Shown here in pieces: positions 32,404 to 43,336 of a stretch of DNA of 64,000 bases; position 1 is the first letter of the stretch; every line of letters begins with the position of its first letter. The stretch covers positions 372,001 through 436,000 of the forward strand of contig OZ025660.1 of NCBI GenBank assembly GCA_964019335.1. Direction: 5' to 3'. Source of the stretch: Diplonema japonicum. Lineage: Eukaryota; Euglenozoa; Diplonemea; Diplonemida; Diplonemidae. The notes under the pieces are model-generated. The model made no database searches, was not told where the DNA came from, and saw only the letters and a program-made list of their open reading frames with translations. Position numbers and translations under genes: made by a program.

Positions 32404-33042
32404 TCATCGTTTGCGTTCTTTTTGCTCCCTCGTCTTTCTGAGGGATCGGAGCTCCTTCTCCTGCTTCACGAGTTTTTTGTTGAGGATTTCCATGAGTGCT
32501 GTCATGCGGGAGAGGACGGTGTCGAGGCGGGGGTCCTCTTGCTCCTCTTCTTCTTCTGCTTTTGAGGAGTTGCTTCTGTCGAGTTGTTCGAGAAGCATCT
32601 GGTTTTGTTTTTCCAGCTGCAGGACCCGAGAGGAAAGAGACCCAACGGTGGAAGTTAGATCTTTAATCTGGCTTTCGCGGTCTATATCTATGCTCTCCTT
32701 GTTCTCGACAGGAGGGGAGAGCAATGGAACCGCTCGCACAAGGGGTGGAGGAGGTCTTATAGGCGGAGACGTGGTAGGACACCGTGTTAGGTCCGCGCAT
32801 GGCATTCCCAAATAAATTCCAGTTTCGTGGTGCAGGTCATCTGCGCACTTCAGCCTGTATGCATAATACGGCGTGGGTTCGGCACCTGCTTCGCTTTCCC
32901 CTTCAGGGGACACTTCGTGTCTGTGGAACACCGAGTATTGCTCACCCTCGTCCGTCAGCGTCCCTTTGCTTCTGTCCATCAGCACCTCGCTCGTGTTCAT
33001 CGATTTGAAGCTGATGTCGTTTATTCCTGCTATCGCCATCAT
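32404..33042 (-). CDS. Unknown protein with C-terminal coiled coil, 212 aa
   Basis: I use the ATG at 33042 (MMAIAGINDISFKS); earlier codons in frame have no ATG and begin with GTGAGTAAAG, which looks like splice or leader sequence. The first 100 residues form a compact-looking region with a YYAYRLKCADDLHHETGIYLG segment. A Pro run follows, then a coiled coil (VGSLSSRVLQLEKQNQMLLEQL) and an acidic stretch. No family recognised. Possibly a scaffold. Confidence 0.55.
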   Translation of the reverse strand: MMAIAGINDISFKSMNTSEVLMDRSKGTLTDEGEQYSVFHRHEVSPEGESEAGAEPTPYYAYRLKCADDLHHETGIYLGMPCADLTRCPTTSPPIRPPPPLVRAVPLLSPPVENKESIDIDRESQIKDLTSTVGSLSSRVLQLEKQNQMLLEQLDRSNSSKAEEEEEQEDPRLDTVLSRMTALMEILNKKLVKQEKELRSLRKTREQKERKR

Positions 33043-33164
33043 TTTCTTATTTTTGTTGCCTTCGTCTTTACTCACCCCTCCCCCACCTCCTTATTTTGAT
33101 ATTGTTACGATGCACGTACAAAAAATGGAGAGAAAAAAAATAATAACACATCTTTGATAACATT

Positions 33165-34787
33165 TCAAACTAATGTCTCGAACAGAACTTCAGGCATGTT
33201 TCGCTGCAACGCAGCGTCTAAAAACTTGGGGAAAAACGGGGATTTGGTAGGATAAAGACAGGCGTCAAGTGCGTGGGCGACAGTGTGCATGGGGATTGGC
33301 GCAGGCGAGACATAGTCAGGCAGGGCTGACGGCGGGAGGGGTTTGTACATTAAAGGAGCAGCTGAGAACCCCGACAAGATGAGAACCTTCACATGGCATG
33401 GCACGTCCATGGACGAGACAACGGAAAAAATTCTAGGGCACCAAACACCCTCCACCGCCATCGACACAACGGACATACTCATCTCTGCTGACACAGGCGC
33501 TCCCTTCAACAGGCTCGACAAAAACCCTATCCTTCCCATAGCACACGCAGCTTGAATGAGTGTCCACTGCAGCTTCACGCTGTGTTGAAAACACCGGTCC
33601 ACAAAAACTGTTTCCAACCTATCCAGTAATGCCTCCTGTTCACAGTGCATCTCGCATCTACTCACACATAGATACACAGCAGGTATCATGTGGTCGGAAA
33701 GCGGAAAGTCGATCAAAGGAAACAATTTTCTGGCGCTGTCGGCGTCCTGCGCTCGCCTTACAACACGAAGCAAAACCAAGAGAAGGTGTTCGGGAGGTCT
33801 TTCCGCTTTGCATTTCTCGAAAATGGTGTGCAGCAGCACCGATAGCACTAGGGTGGCATCGACTGATTGCGTCGACAGGATATAAGCCAGGTTTCCAAGG
33901 TCTGTGAGGGTTAGAACACTAGGTGGTGTTGTGAAGAAGATTCTCGAGGCTGTTTCGAAGAAGAGGAAGGATGGGTGGACGGGGTTGGATTGCAGGACCC
34001 CCCTCAAGGCTTCGGCTAGCTTCCCGGGCTCGGACAGGGTTTTACAGGCAGATTTTAAAACAGCGTGCTCCAGGAACTCATCCTGGGGCACCCCTAGCTG
34101 GTGCCGCTTCCCAAGGAGCTTTCCGACCGCAGCGAGCGTCCGACCGTCTTGTAGTTTATTCTCGCTCCCACCGTGTTCTGTAAGAACAGACTTAACCATG
34201 ACCAACACCTTTGCTCCAATTTCGTCCAATCGCAAGCCTGCCAAGGACAAGCACCGCACGCAGTCTTCAGACACGTTGCGCGTGAAATTTCGGTTTTTCA
34301 TCAGCTTGAAAATCTCGCCCAAAAAGGGCGAGTTTTGAACTCGCAAACTCGCGTAAATGTTTAAATGCGCCACCACCAGCTCACCCCTCACGTCTTCGTG
34401 TAAATACGCTATTGTCAGTTTGTTCAGGAACGGGAGCAACGGCGCAACCTCTTGCGCATGCATTTGTTTTGTGTACATGAGGGTGTCTAGACCGGATAGG
34501 AGGCAAGTTGTGGTTCCAAGCGAAAAGAGGTGCTCTGGACACGGTCTTTTAGCTACGTCATGGAGTTCCTTCACAATACGGGCCTTTTCCGTGTTTTGCT
34601 TGTCTTTTGTCATTCCACGGCGGAGGCGTTTCACGTCCCTCGCAAGCTCCTGGTACGGGTTTGTGACAGCTTTCTTCTGTTGCCGTTGTTCGTCTGCACC
34701 TCTTACCCTCGCTACGTTCCATGCCCCATGGGACCCTACCGGGGCTCTCATCCTCGACACCTTCCAGCCTGCCTGTCCACCGTTCAT
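33165..34787 (-). CDS. Helical-repeat protein, possible organellar RNA-binding protein
   Basis: 540 aa from an ATG preceded by A-rich sequence. The N-terminus is basic and Arg-rich (MNGGQAGWKVSRMRAPVGSHGAWNVARVRG trimmed view), compatible with mitochondrial import. The body is a series of helical pairs with leucine periodicity (LLLVLLRVVRRAQD, LAYILSTQSVDATLVLSVL), like the helical repeats of FASTK/RAP or octotricopeptide-type proteins. A RAP domain at the C-terminus is not evident. A role in organellar RNA metabolism is inference. Confidence 0.5.
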   Translation of the reverse strand: MNGGQAGWKVSRMRAPVGSHGAWNVARVRGADEQRQQKKAVTNPYQELARDVKRLRRGMTKDKQNTEKARIVKELHDVAKRPCPEHLFSLGTTTCLLSGLDTLMYTKQMHAQEVAPLLPFLNKLTIAYLHEDVRGELVVAHLNIYASLRVQNSPFLGEIFKLMKNRNFTRNVSEDCVRCLSLAGLRLDEIGAKVLVMVKSVLTEHGGSENKLQDGRTLAAVGKLLGKRHQLGVPQDEFLEHAVLKSACKTLSEPGKLAEALRGVLQSNPVHPSFLFFETASRIFFTTPPSVLTLTDLGNLAYILSTQSVDATLVLSVLLHTIFEKCKAERPPEHLLLVLLRVVRRAQDADSARKLFPLIDFPLSDHMIPAVYLCVSRCEMHCEQEALLDRLETVFVDRCFQHSVKLQWTLIQAACAMGRIGFLSSLLKGAPVSAEMSMSVVSMAVEGVWCPRIFSVVSSMDVPCHVKVLILSGFSAAPLMYKPLPPSALPDYVSPAPIPMHTVAHALDACLYPTKSPFFPKFLDAALQRNMPEVLFETLV

Positions 34788-35381
34788 ATTTTATCTTGTT
34801 CCATCTTTTTTTTTTCTTCTTTTTTTTTTTTTCCCCTCTCACCTTTTTCCTTTTGATTTCTTTTTGTGATGCCTTGGCAAGAAGAATTGGGGTAGGATAT
34901 TTAAAAAAAATGATTCTTATCCGAGGTGGAGGGGGGGGGGGGGGGGGGGTAAAAGGGACAGGGAGAATGCTGCGAAAAAAAAAAAAAAAAAAACACAGCT
35001 TGATTTTCAGTTTCTTTTTTCCCCCCCCGAAGACGAGGGGTACGGGGACATGGGAAGAGGTAAAAAAAAAAAAAGAAGAAGAAAGACACACTAACAATGA
35101 ACGAGACAAGGACGAATGCCTGTCTGTTTCGGGGGGGGCGTACAAGAAAAGAAAAAGGGTGCGGGGGAGGATTCAAGTGCTCAAAGAAGCACAAAAAAAG
35201 CGGAGCAAAACTAAAAAAGCTTTTTAAAAAAAAATAGTTTGTATTGATATCCCCCAGAGAGTTTTTTTTCTTTTCAAAAAAGAAGAAAAACACTTTTTTT
35301 CCCCCTTAGTTGACCATAGAGTCCCAAGATTTTCTCATTCTCCCTTTATCCGTTGTTTTGCTTGTTTTCTCCCAAAAGGCA

Positions 35382-35447
<66 letters not shown>

Positions 35448-35694
35448 ACTCCTCTGAAAACCTTTGAAAACAATTTTCCTTTCCTCTTCTCGTGCAGGGA
35501 TCCTTTCTCTTTTTTTGTTTTTCTTTGTGGTTACCCCCCCCCCCCCTCCCCCTCCTTTCTTATTTGTACAAATAAAAAAATCTAAAAACAGTATCTTACT
35601 GTAATGCAGTGAACCTGCTGAGAAGGGCACATTCTTTTTTTTTTTTCTTTTCTTTTCCCCTCACTTCTTTTTTTTTTTTTTTTTCTTCTTCCGC
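34788..35694. other. Intergenic 900 bp with 63-nt poly-A tract
   Basis: No credible ORF. It contains a pure A run at 35383-35445 and several shorter G, C and A runs. Confidence 0.7.
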
Positions 35695-38600
35695 TCACCA
35701 CTTATCGCGCCGCCTGCCTTGAGGTTGGTTCGTGTTGATCTGTAATTGTGTCCCCCCCTTTTTCTACCACAAACACACCTTCTCAGAGAAAAGGTAAAGT
35801 CTTCTCTTGCAATCGTCAAGAAGCTGACGCACACTATCGGGGATGGTAGTGTGGTGCTCAACGGCTAAAGCCATTTCTTCTATATCTCCCGAAAAGACAG
35901 GGTACTCTCTGGTGAGCTGCTGGAAGGCGAAGTCGGACTGGGGGTGAGTGAGATCCTGTTGATGACGGTCAAGCCACTCCAAGCAGAACTGGCCCAGAAT
36001 GGCCATGAGCCTCGCAACTACCGCCCTCCTGTCCTTCTCCAGGTACATTGGGAATATTTCTTGAGTTTGCGCTTTCTCGATCTTAGTCCACAGCATCCTG
36101 TACCCATCGTAGAGCACATGGGAGCTGGGCCATCCCAGCACCCCAGCCACGATCCCAGGAACGATCGACACAGGAGACGTCCTCGGGTCACACAGCGACC
36201 CTTCTGGGATCAGCCCCTCGCCCCTCTTTTCCAGCAGCTTGATTGCCATCTCCTCCAGTCCCGACAATACCAGTGCTGTATTTTTTTTTTTTTCTTTTCC
36301 TTTTTTAAGCATACGCAGAGGCATGAAGGGCTGCATCACATGGTGCACGACACCCTGATCGATGCCCGCCGCGTCCTGCAGCTTGTCAAAGCACGCCACC
36401 AAGGCCTCACTGCCCTGGTCGTCGTACTCGATGAGCTCCAAGTGACGCTGGATCACCTTCGTCACAAAATCGCTTATCTTCCAAGGTCCCACACCCGACG
36501 ACGAAGTGAAAATGTGCTTCAGCTCGGGCCGCTCGATGCCCATGATCCTGCGTGTGGGTTGGGGTACTGCAGGTTAACACACCTCAGGAGCTTGATCGCT
36601 AAGTGCGGCACGCTCTCATCGTACGAGTCGTGCAGCATCTCGTACAGCCGCGGTGCGGAGACCAGCTCCCCTTGCAGCTCTTGCTGATCAGCAGTCGCGT
36701 ACACCTCTTGGCTCTGCTGGTCAATCCTGTCCCATGCCTCGTGCGGCAACTCCTGCAGCATCTCCATCTGCACACCTGCCACCGCGCTCGGCTTCTGTGA
36801 CTGCAACCATTGGTCCAGCTGCTTGCCCGTCGTGCTGCTGTCTCTTTGCGCGGACGCTTCCGCCTTCACGAGGATATCTGAAGTTAATTGAGCAATGCTA
36901 CAGCCATACCCATCCTTGCGGCGAGGAGATTGGACCCCAACCCCCCGAAGTCGCTGCTTGACTGGTACATTGCCGACGCCCTGCAGCGGTATAAGGTGTT
37001 ACATTTACATACGCGTGCGCCAGGGTGAGTCTCACACAACACGCGACAGCACCCTCGTTCATGGACTCGCAGTAGTCAGCAAGGTCGCTGTGGTGGTCTG
37101 GTGCTTGTTTATAAGAACATACTTCAAGAGTCCGATGTGCCATGTGTCCCAGATACCAGTCCAAGCATGTGTCAGCTGGTGTGTCCAGGACGTGAGGGGG
37201 TGCTTGATGATAAGCGCATAGTGCCCAGCAGACAGGAACTGCGTGAGCGAGTCGCCCACCGCCTGTTGGGGGGAGCGATACGGACGGATCCTCTGCACGT
37301 CGCACCTGCTGGGCCACACTCCATCGCCGTCCGTCCGGCAGATCAGCCAGGTGTACAGATGGAAGTGAAGGAGCCTGTCAGTAGACTTGAACAACTCACC
37401 TGCCAGAATGGGCCTGGCAAGGTTCCTCTGGGAACCGTCAAAGTATTTCGAAGCAGCAGGTCCGAGAGCCCATTCGATCGCGGAGGCTCTCTGTGCCCTG
37501 ATGGAGTTCAGCGAGCCCTTCCCGTCCACTTCCATCGACTCGTTGGAGCACAGCAGCTCCAATGTGTACATGATCTCGTTGTAGGCGATGCGCCTCGCGT
37601 TGAAGTAGTTGAACGCCTGGTCCAGGTCTGCCCTGGCGGACGTGTCGACACCGTGCAGCGTGTCGGGCTCCGCAGTCGCCATGTGCCAGTCCTCCGCCCT
37701 GTTCTCAGGGTCGCAGTGCTTTGCAGCAACCATCGCCAGATGCATGGCACCCAGGTAGTGCTTCCCCCTACGTAGATCCTCACAGATGATCTCGAGTCTC
37801 ACGCTCCCGGCTTCCTGGTTGCTCTGTCGTCGCAGCAGGCAGTGCGCCACCTCAGGGCGCTCGAGCCTTTTAAGGGCTTCTTGAATCACATTTGCGTTGC
37901 CAGCAGACACAGGCGACAGGATGAGCTTCCTTGCCTCGTAGAAATCTACCGCAGCAGGGTCGAAGAAGTACTTGCACTGTCTCCACACCGACCACACTTT
38001 GTCGACAGGCCCGTAGGGGAGCTGAAGGAGTTCGCCCATCAGGGCGTCGGTGAATGCCTCACTCTCGTCTGAGGAGTAGCTCACCACCCTGCCAAGTTCC
38101 ATTCCTCTTATCTTGGCCACGATGTTCTGGCGGTGTTCCACTGTCAAGTCTTCAAGCGCCCTCAGGATCTTCAGTGCCTGCACGGTCCTCTCCACCACGG
38201 CCAGCAGCCCTCGGCGGGACAGTGCCTCAACAAGCTTCAGCGTGTCAGGGTCGGGCTTCAAGGTACTGTTCTGCGACAGCAGTTCGTAGTAGATGTCAGA
38301 GAAAGATTCGTTCTCCAACATGCAGGCGACCACAGATGTCCCTTGTCGCAGCATGTCTGTGCTAGGGTTCCACATGTGCTGGTAGTCACCTGAGGGGGAA
38401 ACAAGCTGGCTGAGGAACTGCTGGAGGCCTTCAAGCGGGGCAACAAAGAGGGAGAATTGCTTCCTGTCCCACAAATGTTCCCAGAATGGCGACACGAAGC
38501 TGGTGGTCCAAAGAGATGAAACAGCACGGACGAAGTACTGGAAAAGACCGGCGTGTCCTGCGTACCCCATCTTGTTGAGCTGTTCCTGCGCGCGTTGGAC

Positions 38601-40445
38601 AACGTTGTGGGTGGGACGGGTGGCCAACATGTTGGCAATAGACTCCTCAACAGGGCCTGCCATGGTGCCCGTCTGCTGGGGTGTTTGAGATGCGGTGGGT
38701 CGTGCGTCGGAGCAGATCAATGTTAGCAGCATGACCGACACCTCGACCTTACCGTAGGTGGCCACCAGCCAGTCGAAGTCAAGCTGCTTGATCTGATCCT
38801 GGGTGAGCCCCGGCAGCTGCCTGGCAAGGTCACGAGATTGTGGGTGGAAGAGAGAGATATGCAACAGATCTACCGGCCTCAGCCTGGTGAGAAACGTGAC
38901 ACCAGCACTGTGAGCGACGAGGAACCTCGGTGGGGGCCTCACCACCTGGGTGATCAGGTCTGATGACGAAGTTTGAATAGAGCTCCCCGCCCACTCCTCT
39001 TCCTCGACACAGAAGATGTTTATTCCTGTCGTGGGGATCTCTCCCTTCCTCCACGTGTCTGCCTGCCTCACTAGCGGCTGCAGGTCCACAATGGAGAGGA
39101 CGTTGCCTTGTGATTCCAGACCAAGAGATGCTGTGCAGACGAGTTGCGGTTGTGTTTGGTGGTTTTTAGGAATGAGCAGCGACACCTTGGCGCCCACGTA
39201 GGACCTCCCAGGGGCGTCGTCGACAGGGCCGAGGTGGCCGAGCTGCTCGACGGGGAGGGTGGGATGCAGGGGGCCGACGTCCACTGGTTGGAGAGATAAA
39301 AGAGAGAAGGTTTTGACGGGACACGACCCCAGATCGCTCATGTAGCTGCTGCGCGGGGGTTGGAGCTGCCTCTGCCTGCCGTCGTGGTTATTGGTAGCTG
39401 AGAAGAGGATGCGGGTTCCATCTTGGAGAAGAACGGAGAGGATCTCGTGGTCTGTGTTCTTCTGACGAGGGATGACGTGGATGCTAACAGGTTTGGCGTC
39501 CTTGCTACCGACGTGCGCTTTGCACTGGTACTGCTTGAGGTTTGCTTCGCCATCGGGACCGAGCCACCACAGATGAACATACCCTTTCGAGTCGAGAGAA
39601 TACAAGTAATTCCTAGTAGTGTCGACTTGAAGGTCGGCGATGCCGCCGAAGCCAAGGAAGTTGGATGTCCAGTCGCGTGCCATGTAAACAAGTCCAGAGA
39701 CGACGGGCACTTCACCACCGGGGATAGACATGTTTTGAAGGTACATTTTGTTACGGACCCACCCGTCTTCTTCTTTGTATTGTAGTTCGTACACGCAGCC
39801 GTCGTTGCCGCCGATGAAGATGCGGGTGTTGTGTTCGGTGTTGGGGGCCTCGTAGGTCGCGATGCATTGCATGACGGTGTTCCCTGTCGTGAGCTGGTAC
39901 TCGGGGAGCTTTTGGAGTTTTATCTCGTTTCTGTGAGGGTCCTTCGCGTGGACGGCAACGAGCTCAACCGTGGAAAAAGTGCAGATCACCAAAATATAAT
40001 GAACATGAGACTCAAAGATTCCAGGCTTCGGTCTGATGATGTCAATGCAGGTGATGACTGCACTGGCCTCGTACATCATAGGATCCCGTCCGGTCTCGTA
40101 GTTCCAAAGGAAACACTTCTCATCGACAATAGCAGCTGCGCGAAGAATCTTGGTGAAAACCTTGATTTCCCACGACACCTTCGTCTGAGCCTTCAACTGC
40201 TGCACCACTGGTGGGGTCGACAGTGTTTTGTGTCTCAAGAACAGTGACGCATAGAAAGGCCCTTTTGCGACACCCGCAACGCTATCATGCACCATGCCAT
40301 CCCTCCTTCGGATCTCTTCTAACATGGAGTGGCTCACCTCTTTTTGCAGCCAGGCGTTTACAACGCCGCTCAGCCTTGTTGGCTCATAACCCCCATTGTG
40401 AGGGATCACAGTCCCTTGAAGGTGGGGCTTCCCCCCGTTATACAT
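35695..40445 (-). CDS. NUP155: Nucleoporin Nup155/Nup170 homologue with six 3'-clustered mini-introns
   Basis: Exons by frame continuity: 37123-40445, 37013-37087, 36910-36980, 36583-36877, 36315-36547, 35779-36275 and 35695-35739, giving about 1,512 aa. I use the ATG at 40445 (MYNGGKPH); a T-tract ending ACACAG lies 47 nt upstream and longer frames start inside it. The N-terminal half is a beta-propeller (KCFLWNYETGRDPMMYEAS, IFIGGNDGCVYELQY, DTTRNYLYSLDSKGYVHLWWL), the signature of the Nup155/133 class. The C-terminal half is an alpha-solenoid that includes LLNDLADYCESMNEG across intron 1. Nup155 is a scaffold nucleoporin of the inner ring. All six introns (32-39 nt) lie in the last 1.4 kb of a 4.75-kb gene, the reverse of the usual 5' bias after intron loss. 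Confidence 0.88.
35740..35778 (-). other. NUP155 intron 6, 39 nt
   Basis: GTGTGTTTGT...CAATTACAG. It contains an in-frame TAG; splicing adds 14 residues (INTNQPQGRRRDKW) before the stop at 35695. Confidence 0.7.
36276..36314 (-). other. NUP155 intron 5, 39 nt, in-frame
   Basis: GTATGCTTAAA, A-rich body, AATACAG. Removal deletes a Lys-rich insert and joins MQPFMPLP to LVLSGLEE. Confidence 0.75.
36548..36582 (-). other. NUP155 intron 4, 35 nt
   Basis: GTGTGTTAAC...CACACGCAG. Splicing joins AIKLLR to IMGIERPELKHIF. Confidence 0.75.
36878..36909 (-). other. NUP155 intron 3, 32 nt
   Basis: GTATGGCTG...ATTAACTTCAG, with a TTAAC branch-site-like pentamer. Splicing joins NLLAARM to DILVKAEAS. Confidence 0.75.
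36981..37012 (-). other. NUP155 intron 2, 32 nt
   Basis: GTATGTAAATG...CCGCTGCAG. Splicing joins LTLAHA to ASAMYQSSSDF. Confidence 0.75.
37088..37122 (-). other. NUP155 intron 1, 35 nt
   Basis: GTATGTTCTT...CCACCACAG. Splicing joins GLL to NDLADYCESMNEG; without it the frame stops at 37059. Confidence 0.8.
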
Positions 40446-40492
40446 AGCTTGGGATACCCACCTGCCTGTGCAGTTTTTTTTTTCTTTTTTTT

Positions 40493-40517
40493 CTGTGTAA
40501 AAAAAAAAAAAATGGAA
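40493..40517 (-). promoter_or_regulatory. Splice or trans-splice acceptor upstream of NUP155
   Basis: On the coding strand CTTCCA, a T tract and ACACAG precede an A-rich leader and the ATG 47 nt later. No matching donor is evident close by, so it could accept a spliced leader or a 5' UTR intron. Confidence 0.45.
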
Positions 40518-40613
40518 GAATAAAACGGAGCTGTTTTTGTTTTTCAAAAAAAAAAAGGGAAAAAAAAAAGTACGTGAGAAACAAAAAAATTTTAAAAAAA
40601 GAAATATTTTTTT

Positions 40614-40870
40614 ATTTCACTCTTCGTCATTTTTTTCACTCACTTTCAGAGTGAAATAATGGGTCTCGCCGTGGAAAAAAATGCACCCAACCCCTTGAAA
40701 AACTTTTTTGGGGTGGGGGTATTTTGACTATTTTTGGCCATCTGAGGCCATTCCAGCCCTTAAAAGTGGGAATAAGTGCCTTACTTCCCCTTTAAATGCT
40801 GACCTGCGTGAAAAAAAAACAGCAGTGAAAGCAGTGAAGAGTGAGTGACTCAAATGACGAAAAGTGAAAT
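40614..40870. repeat. Foldback element with 31-bp inverted arms
   Basis: Arm 40614-40644 (starts ATTTCACTCTTCGTCATT) is the near-exact reverse complement of 40840-40870, with about 195 bp between. It can form a long hairpin. No ORF inside. Together with the following palindrome it fills the spacer between NUP155 and the C1-kinase gene. Confidence 0.7.
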
Positions 40871-40885
40871 AAAACGACTTACTTG

Positions 40886-40985
40886 CCGCCAAATGAGCCA
40901 TTATTTAACACTCGTCACCCTGCGGGCCCTTGTGCAAAAAATTCGGGAACTCGAGTTAAATAATGACTCATTATTTGTTGGCAAT
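40886..40985. repeat. Second palindrome, ~28-bp arms
   Basis: CCGCCAAATGAGCCATTATTTAAC near 40887-40911 pairs with GTTAAATAATGACTCATTATTTG near 40954-40980, allowing for a small indel. It is adjacent to the 40614 foldback but uses different arms. Confidence 0.6.
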
Positions 40986-41657
40986 AAATAGCTATTTTTC
41001 CTTCCAAAAGGGGGTGGGGGAAGGAGAACAAAAACGAAAAAAAAAAATAACTGTTTTTTTTTTCTTTTTTTTTTCTTTTTTTTCTTTTCTTTCTCCTATG
41101 TGGTTTCTTTTCTTTTTTATTATTCCCTCTTTTTTTTTTTCTATTTTCCCTTTTCGTTTTTTTTTCTTTTCTTCTCTTCCCCTTTTTTTTGTTACCACTC
41201 GCAAAGGGAGGGGAAAGAGAGAGAAAAAAAAATTGGTTGAACTAAAGAAATTGTCAAAGCTACTCAACCTGGGGGGTATTTTTTAAATAGCATATCAAAA
41301 TAGCATATAAAATGGGAGGGGGATGTAGAACAAGAGGGCTGTGGCACAAGGGGGCACGTTTCTATTCTTCATTCTGTCTGTTTCTCGAAATAATATATAA
41401 AATGAAAAAAAAAATGCGGTGTCAGTTAAAAAAAACCCCCCCTTTAAAAAAAACCCCTTTTACGAATAGCGAAAAAGCAGAAAAACCACAGTAGATCCCC
41501 CCCTCCCTCCCCCTTTTTTTTTCAATTAATCTCTGGTTTTTCAACGCACAGAAGAAAAATGTTCAAAGGTTCTTCTTTTCACATACTACAGCACCACGCA
41601 CAAACAACAATTTTGAAGAGAAAAAAACATATTGTGAAAAAAAAAAAAAAAACGTGT
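40986..41657. other. Intergenic, T/A homopolymers
   Basis: About 670 bp of short homopolymers. No gene seen. Confidence 0.6.
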
Positions 41658-43113
41658 CTACTTTTTGCCACGGTTTGTCTGAGGAGACCCAGCAGCTCTG
41701 AACTCCTCACAACTTGAATTGCAAGCAACATCAACACATTTTATGTGAACAGGACAAGCGCAGTTGATACAAGAGAAGCCTTGCCGTCCCAAACCATAGA
41801 TGAACTTATTGCACATGAAGCACCAGTGAGGCGTGTGCCAGTGCTTCCGCTGGAACACATGATCCGTTCGCGTCGTGGGCTGTATATATATATATATATA
41901 TTTTTTTTTTTCTTTTTTTTTTTTTTTCCCTTCACACCTTTTTTTGCGTTGCAACCAACGAAGCAGCGGAACCACCCACACGAAGGTCCTTCAGAGACCG
42001 TCCTAGCTGGTCGTATCCTGGCCGCGGCTGTTCTTGTATTATCTCAGTTAGTTCTGATGAAAGCGTGACTTTCGGTTCATTCTTTGTCGAGTCCATGGCA
42101 GGAAGTGCATCAACAATCTCAACATCAGGTTCCGCATCGACACCAGCATCCACAGGAGCCTGCGGCTCCGGTTCGTCCTCTTCTTCTTTAACCTCTTTTT
42201 CTTCAACGACAGGGAAAATACTGTTTCGAACTGCCTCGTCGGTAATGACAATCTTGGGCAAGCTGTCCAGCAGCGAAGAATCGAACGACTCCTGCGCGAA
42301 CCAAGGGTGGTCGATGATCTGTTGTACTGTAAACCGCTTATCGATGTCGGGGTGCAGGATATTTGAGATCAGATCTCTGGCCGTGTCGGAGATGCAGTCG
42401 GGGATGGTGTAGTTCCCTTCGACAATTGAAAGAATCACACCTTGCAGCCCTGCCACTCGGCCTGTAGGACGGAAGGGTACATGCCCGCAAAGCATGACAA
42501 ACAATATCACACCGCAAGACCATATGTCTGTTTTGAACCCGTCATAACCCTTTCCCAAGAAGATTTCAGGGGCGGCGTAGTTCGGTGTGCCGCACTGTGT
42601 TTGCAGCCGTAGTGCTGGGGTAACCTTACCGTCCTGGTCGAGATTCTGGAAGTTTGAAAACCCAAAATCCGCGATTTTAAGTTCGTCATTTCCCGTTATT
42701 AATAGATTCTGAGGCTTCAGGTCTCTGTGGACTATGCCTTGTTCGTGGCAGTATTTTACGCCTGCGATTAGTTGTTGGAAGTATTTCTTAGCTGTCTTGT
42801 CGCCGAAGCGTTTGTTTTCCTGGATTAAATCAAACAGTTCACCCCCTGCTGCCAGCTCCAACACCAAATAAAAATGCCTTGTGGTTTCCAGAACTTCATA
42901 CAGCCTGAGAATCCCCGGGTGGGTCAGCTCTTTCATCGTAGCAATTTCTCTTTGCAACAGCACCCTTCCCTGCCCCTTCGCCAGCATTTGTTTCGCGCAT
43001 ATCTTCACAGCTGCTTGTTGGCCTGTTTCGCAGTGCACTGCGTACCTTACCTCGCCAAACGAGCCCGTTCCAAGGGTGTTCTTCAGTCGCCAGTGGCCGA
43101 TTTGTCTCCCCAT
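41658..43113 (-). CDS. SNF1/AMPK-like Ser/Thr kinase with C-terminal C1 zinc domain
   Basis: Exons 41938-43113 and 41658-41879 flank a 58-nt intron (41880-41937, GTGTGA...ATATACAG), giving 465 aa. The kinase domain is at the N-terminus (about 8-260) and complete: GTGSFG glycine loop, AVKICAK lysine, HRDLKPQN, DFGFSN, and CGTPNYAAPE with GYDGFKTDIWSCGVILFVML, an AMPK/CAMKL signature. An acidic linker rich in Glu, Pro and Asp follows. The second exon encodes a C1 domain with the full pattern H-x12-C-x2-C-x13-C-x2-C-x4-H-x2-C-x6-C, which binds two zinc ions and, in some proteins, diacylglycerol. C1 domains usually lie N-terminal to kinases (PKC, PKD); here the order is reversed. Membrane-lipid control of the kinase is inference. 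Domain calls are strong. Confidence 0.85.
41880..41937 (-). other. Mini-intron, 58 nt
   Basis: GTGTGAAGGG, A tract, (TA)n, CAG. Skipping it joins the kinase frame to the C1 exon; unspliced, translation stops one codon into the intron. Confidence 0.8.
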
Positions 43114-43336
43114 TTCTCTTTTTGTTTTTGTTTTATGTGTGTTCTTTTTTTTTCCCCCGCCTCCCCCTTCTTCTTGTAGCGGATTTATTTATGACGGCAG
43201 AGGGTGTAATCCTCACTGAATAAACAATCGATACAGTTTTAAACAAAAAGCAGGGGAAAAAAATAAGAAGGAAAAAAAAAAAAAACTTGACTTTGAAGGG
43301 AAGCCTGCAGCATCACAGGATAGGGGAAGGTAGCTT

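Noticed and set aside
33165-34787. Armadillo/HEAT protein assignment
   Set aside because: Helical periodicity is present but no ARM or HEAT consensus can be seen, so only a generic helical-repeat call is kept.
40446-40547. N-terminal extension of NUP155 (MKNKNSSVLFF...)
   Set aside because: It runs through a T tract and acceptor ACACAG, so it is probably spliced off or UTR.
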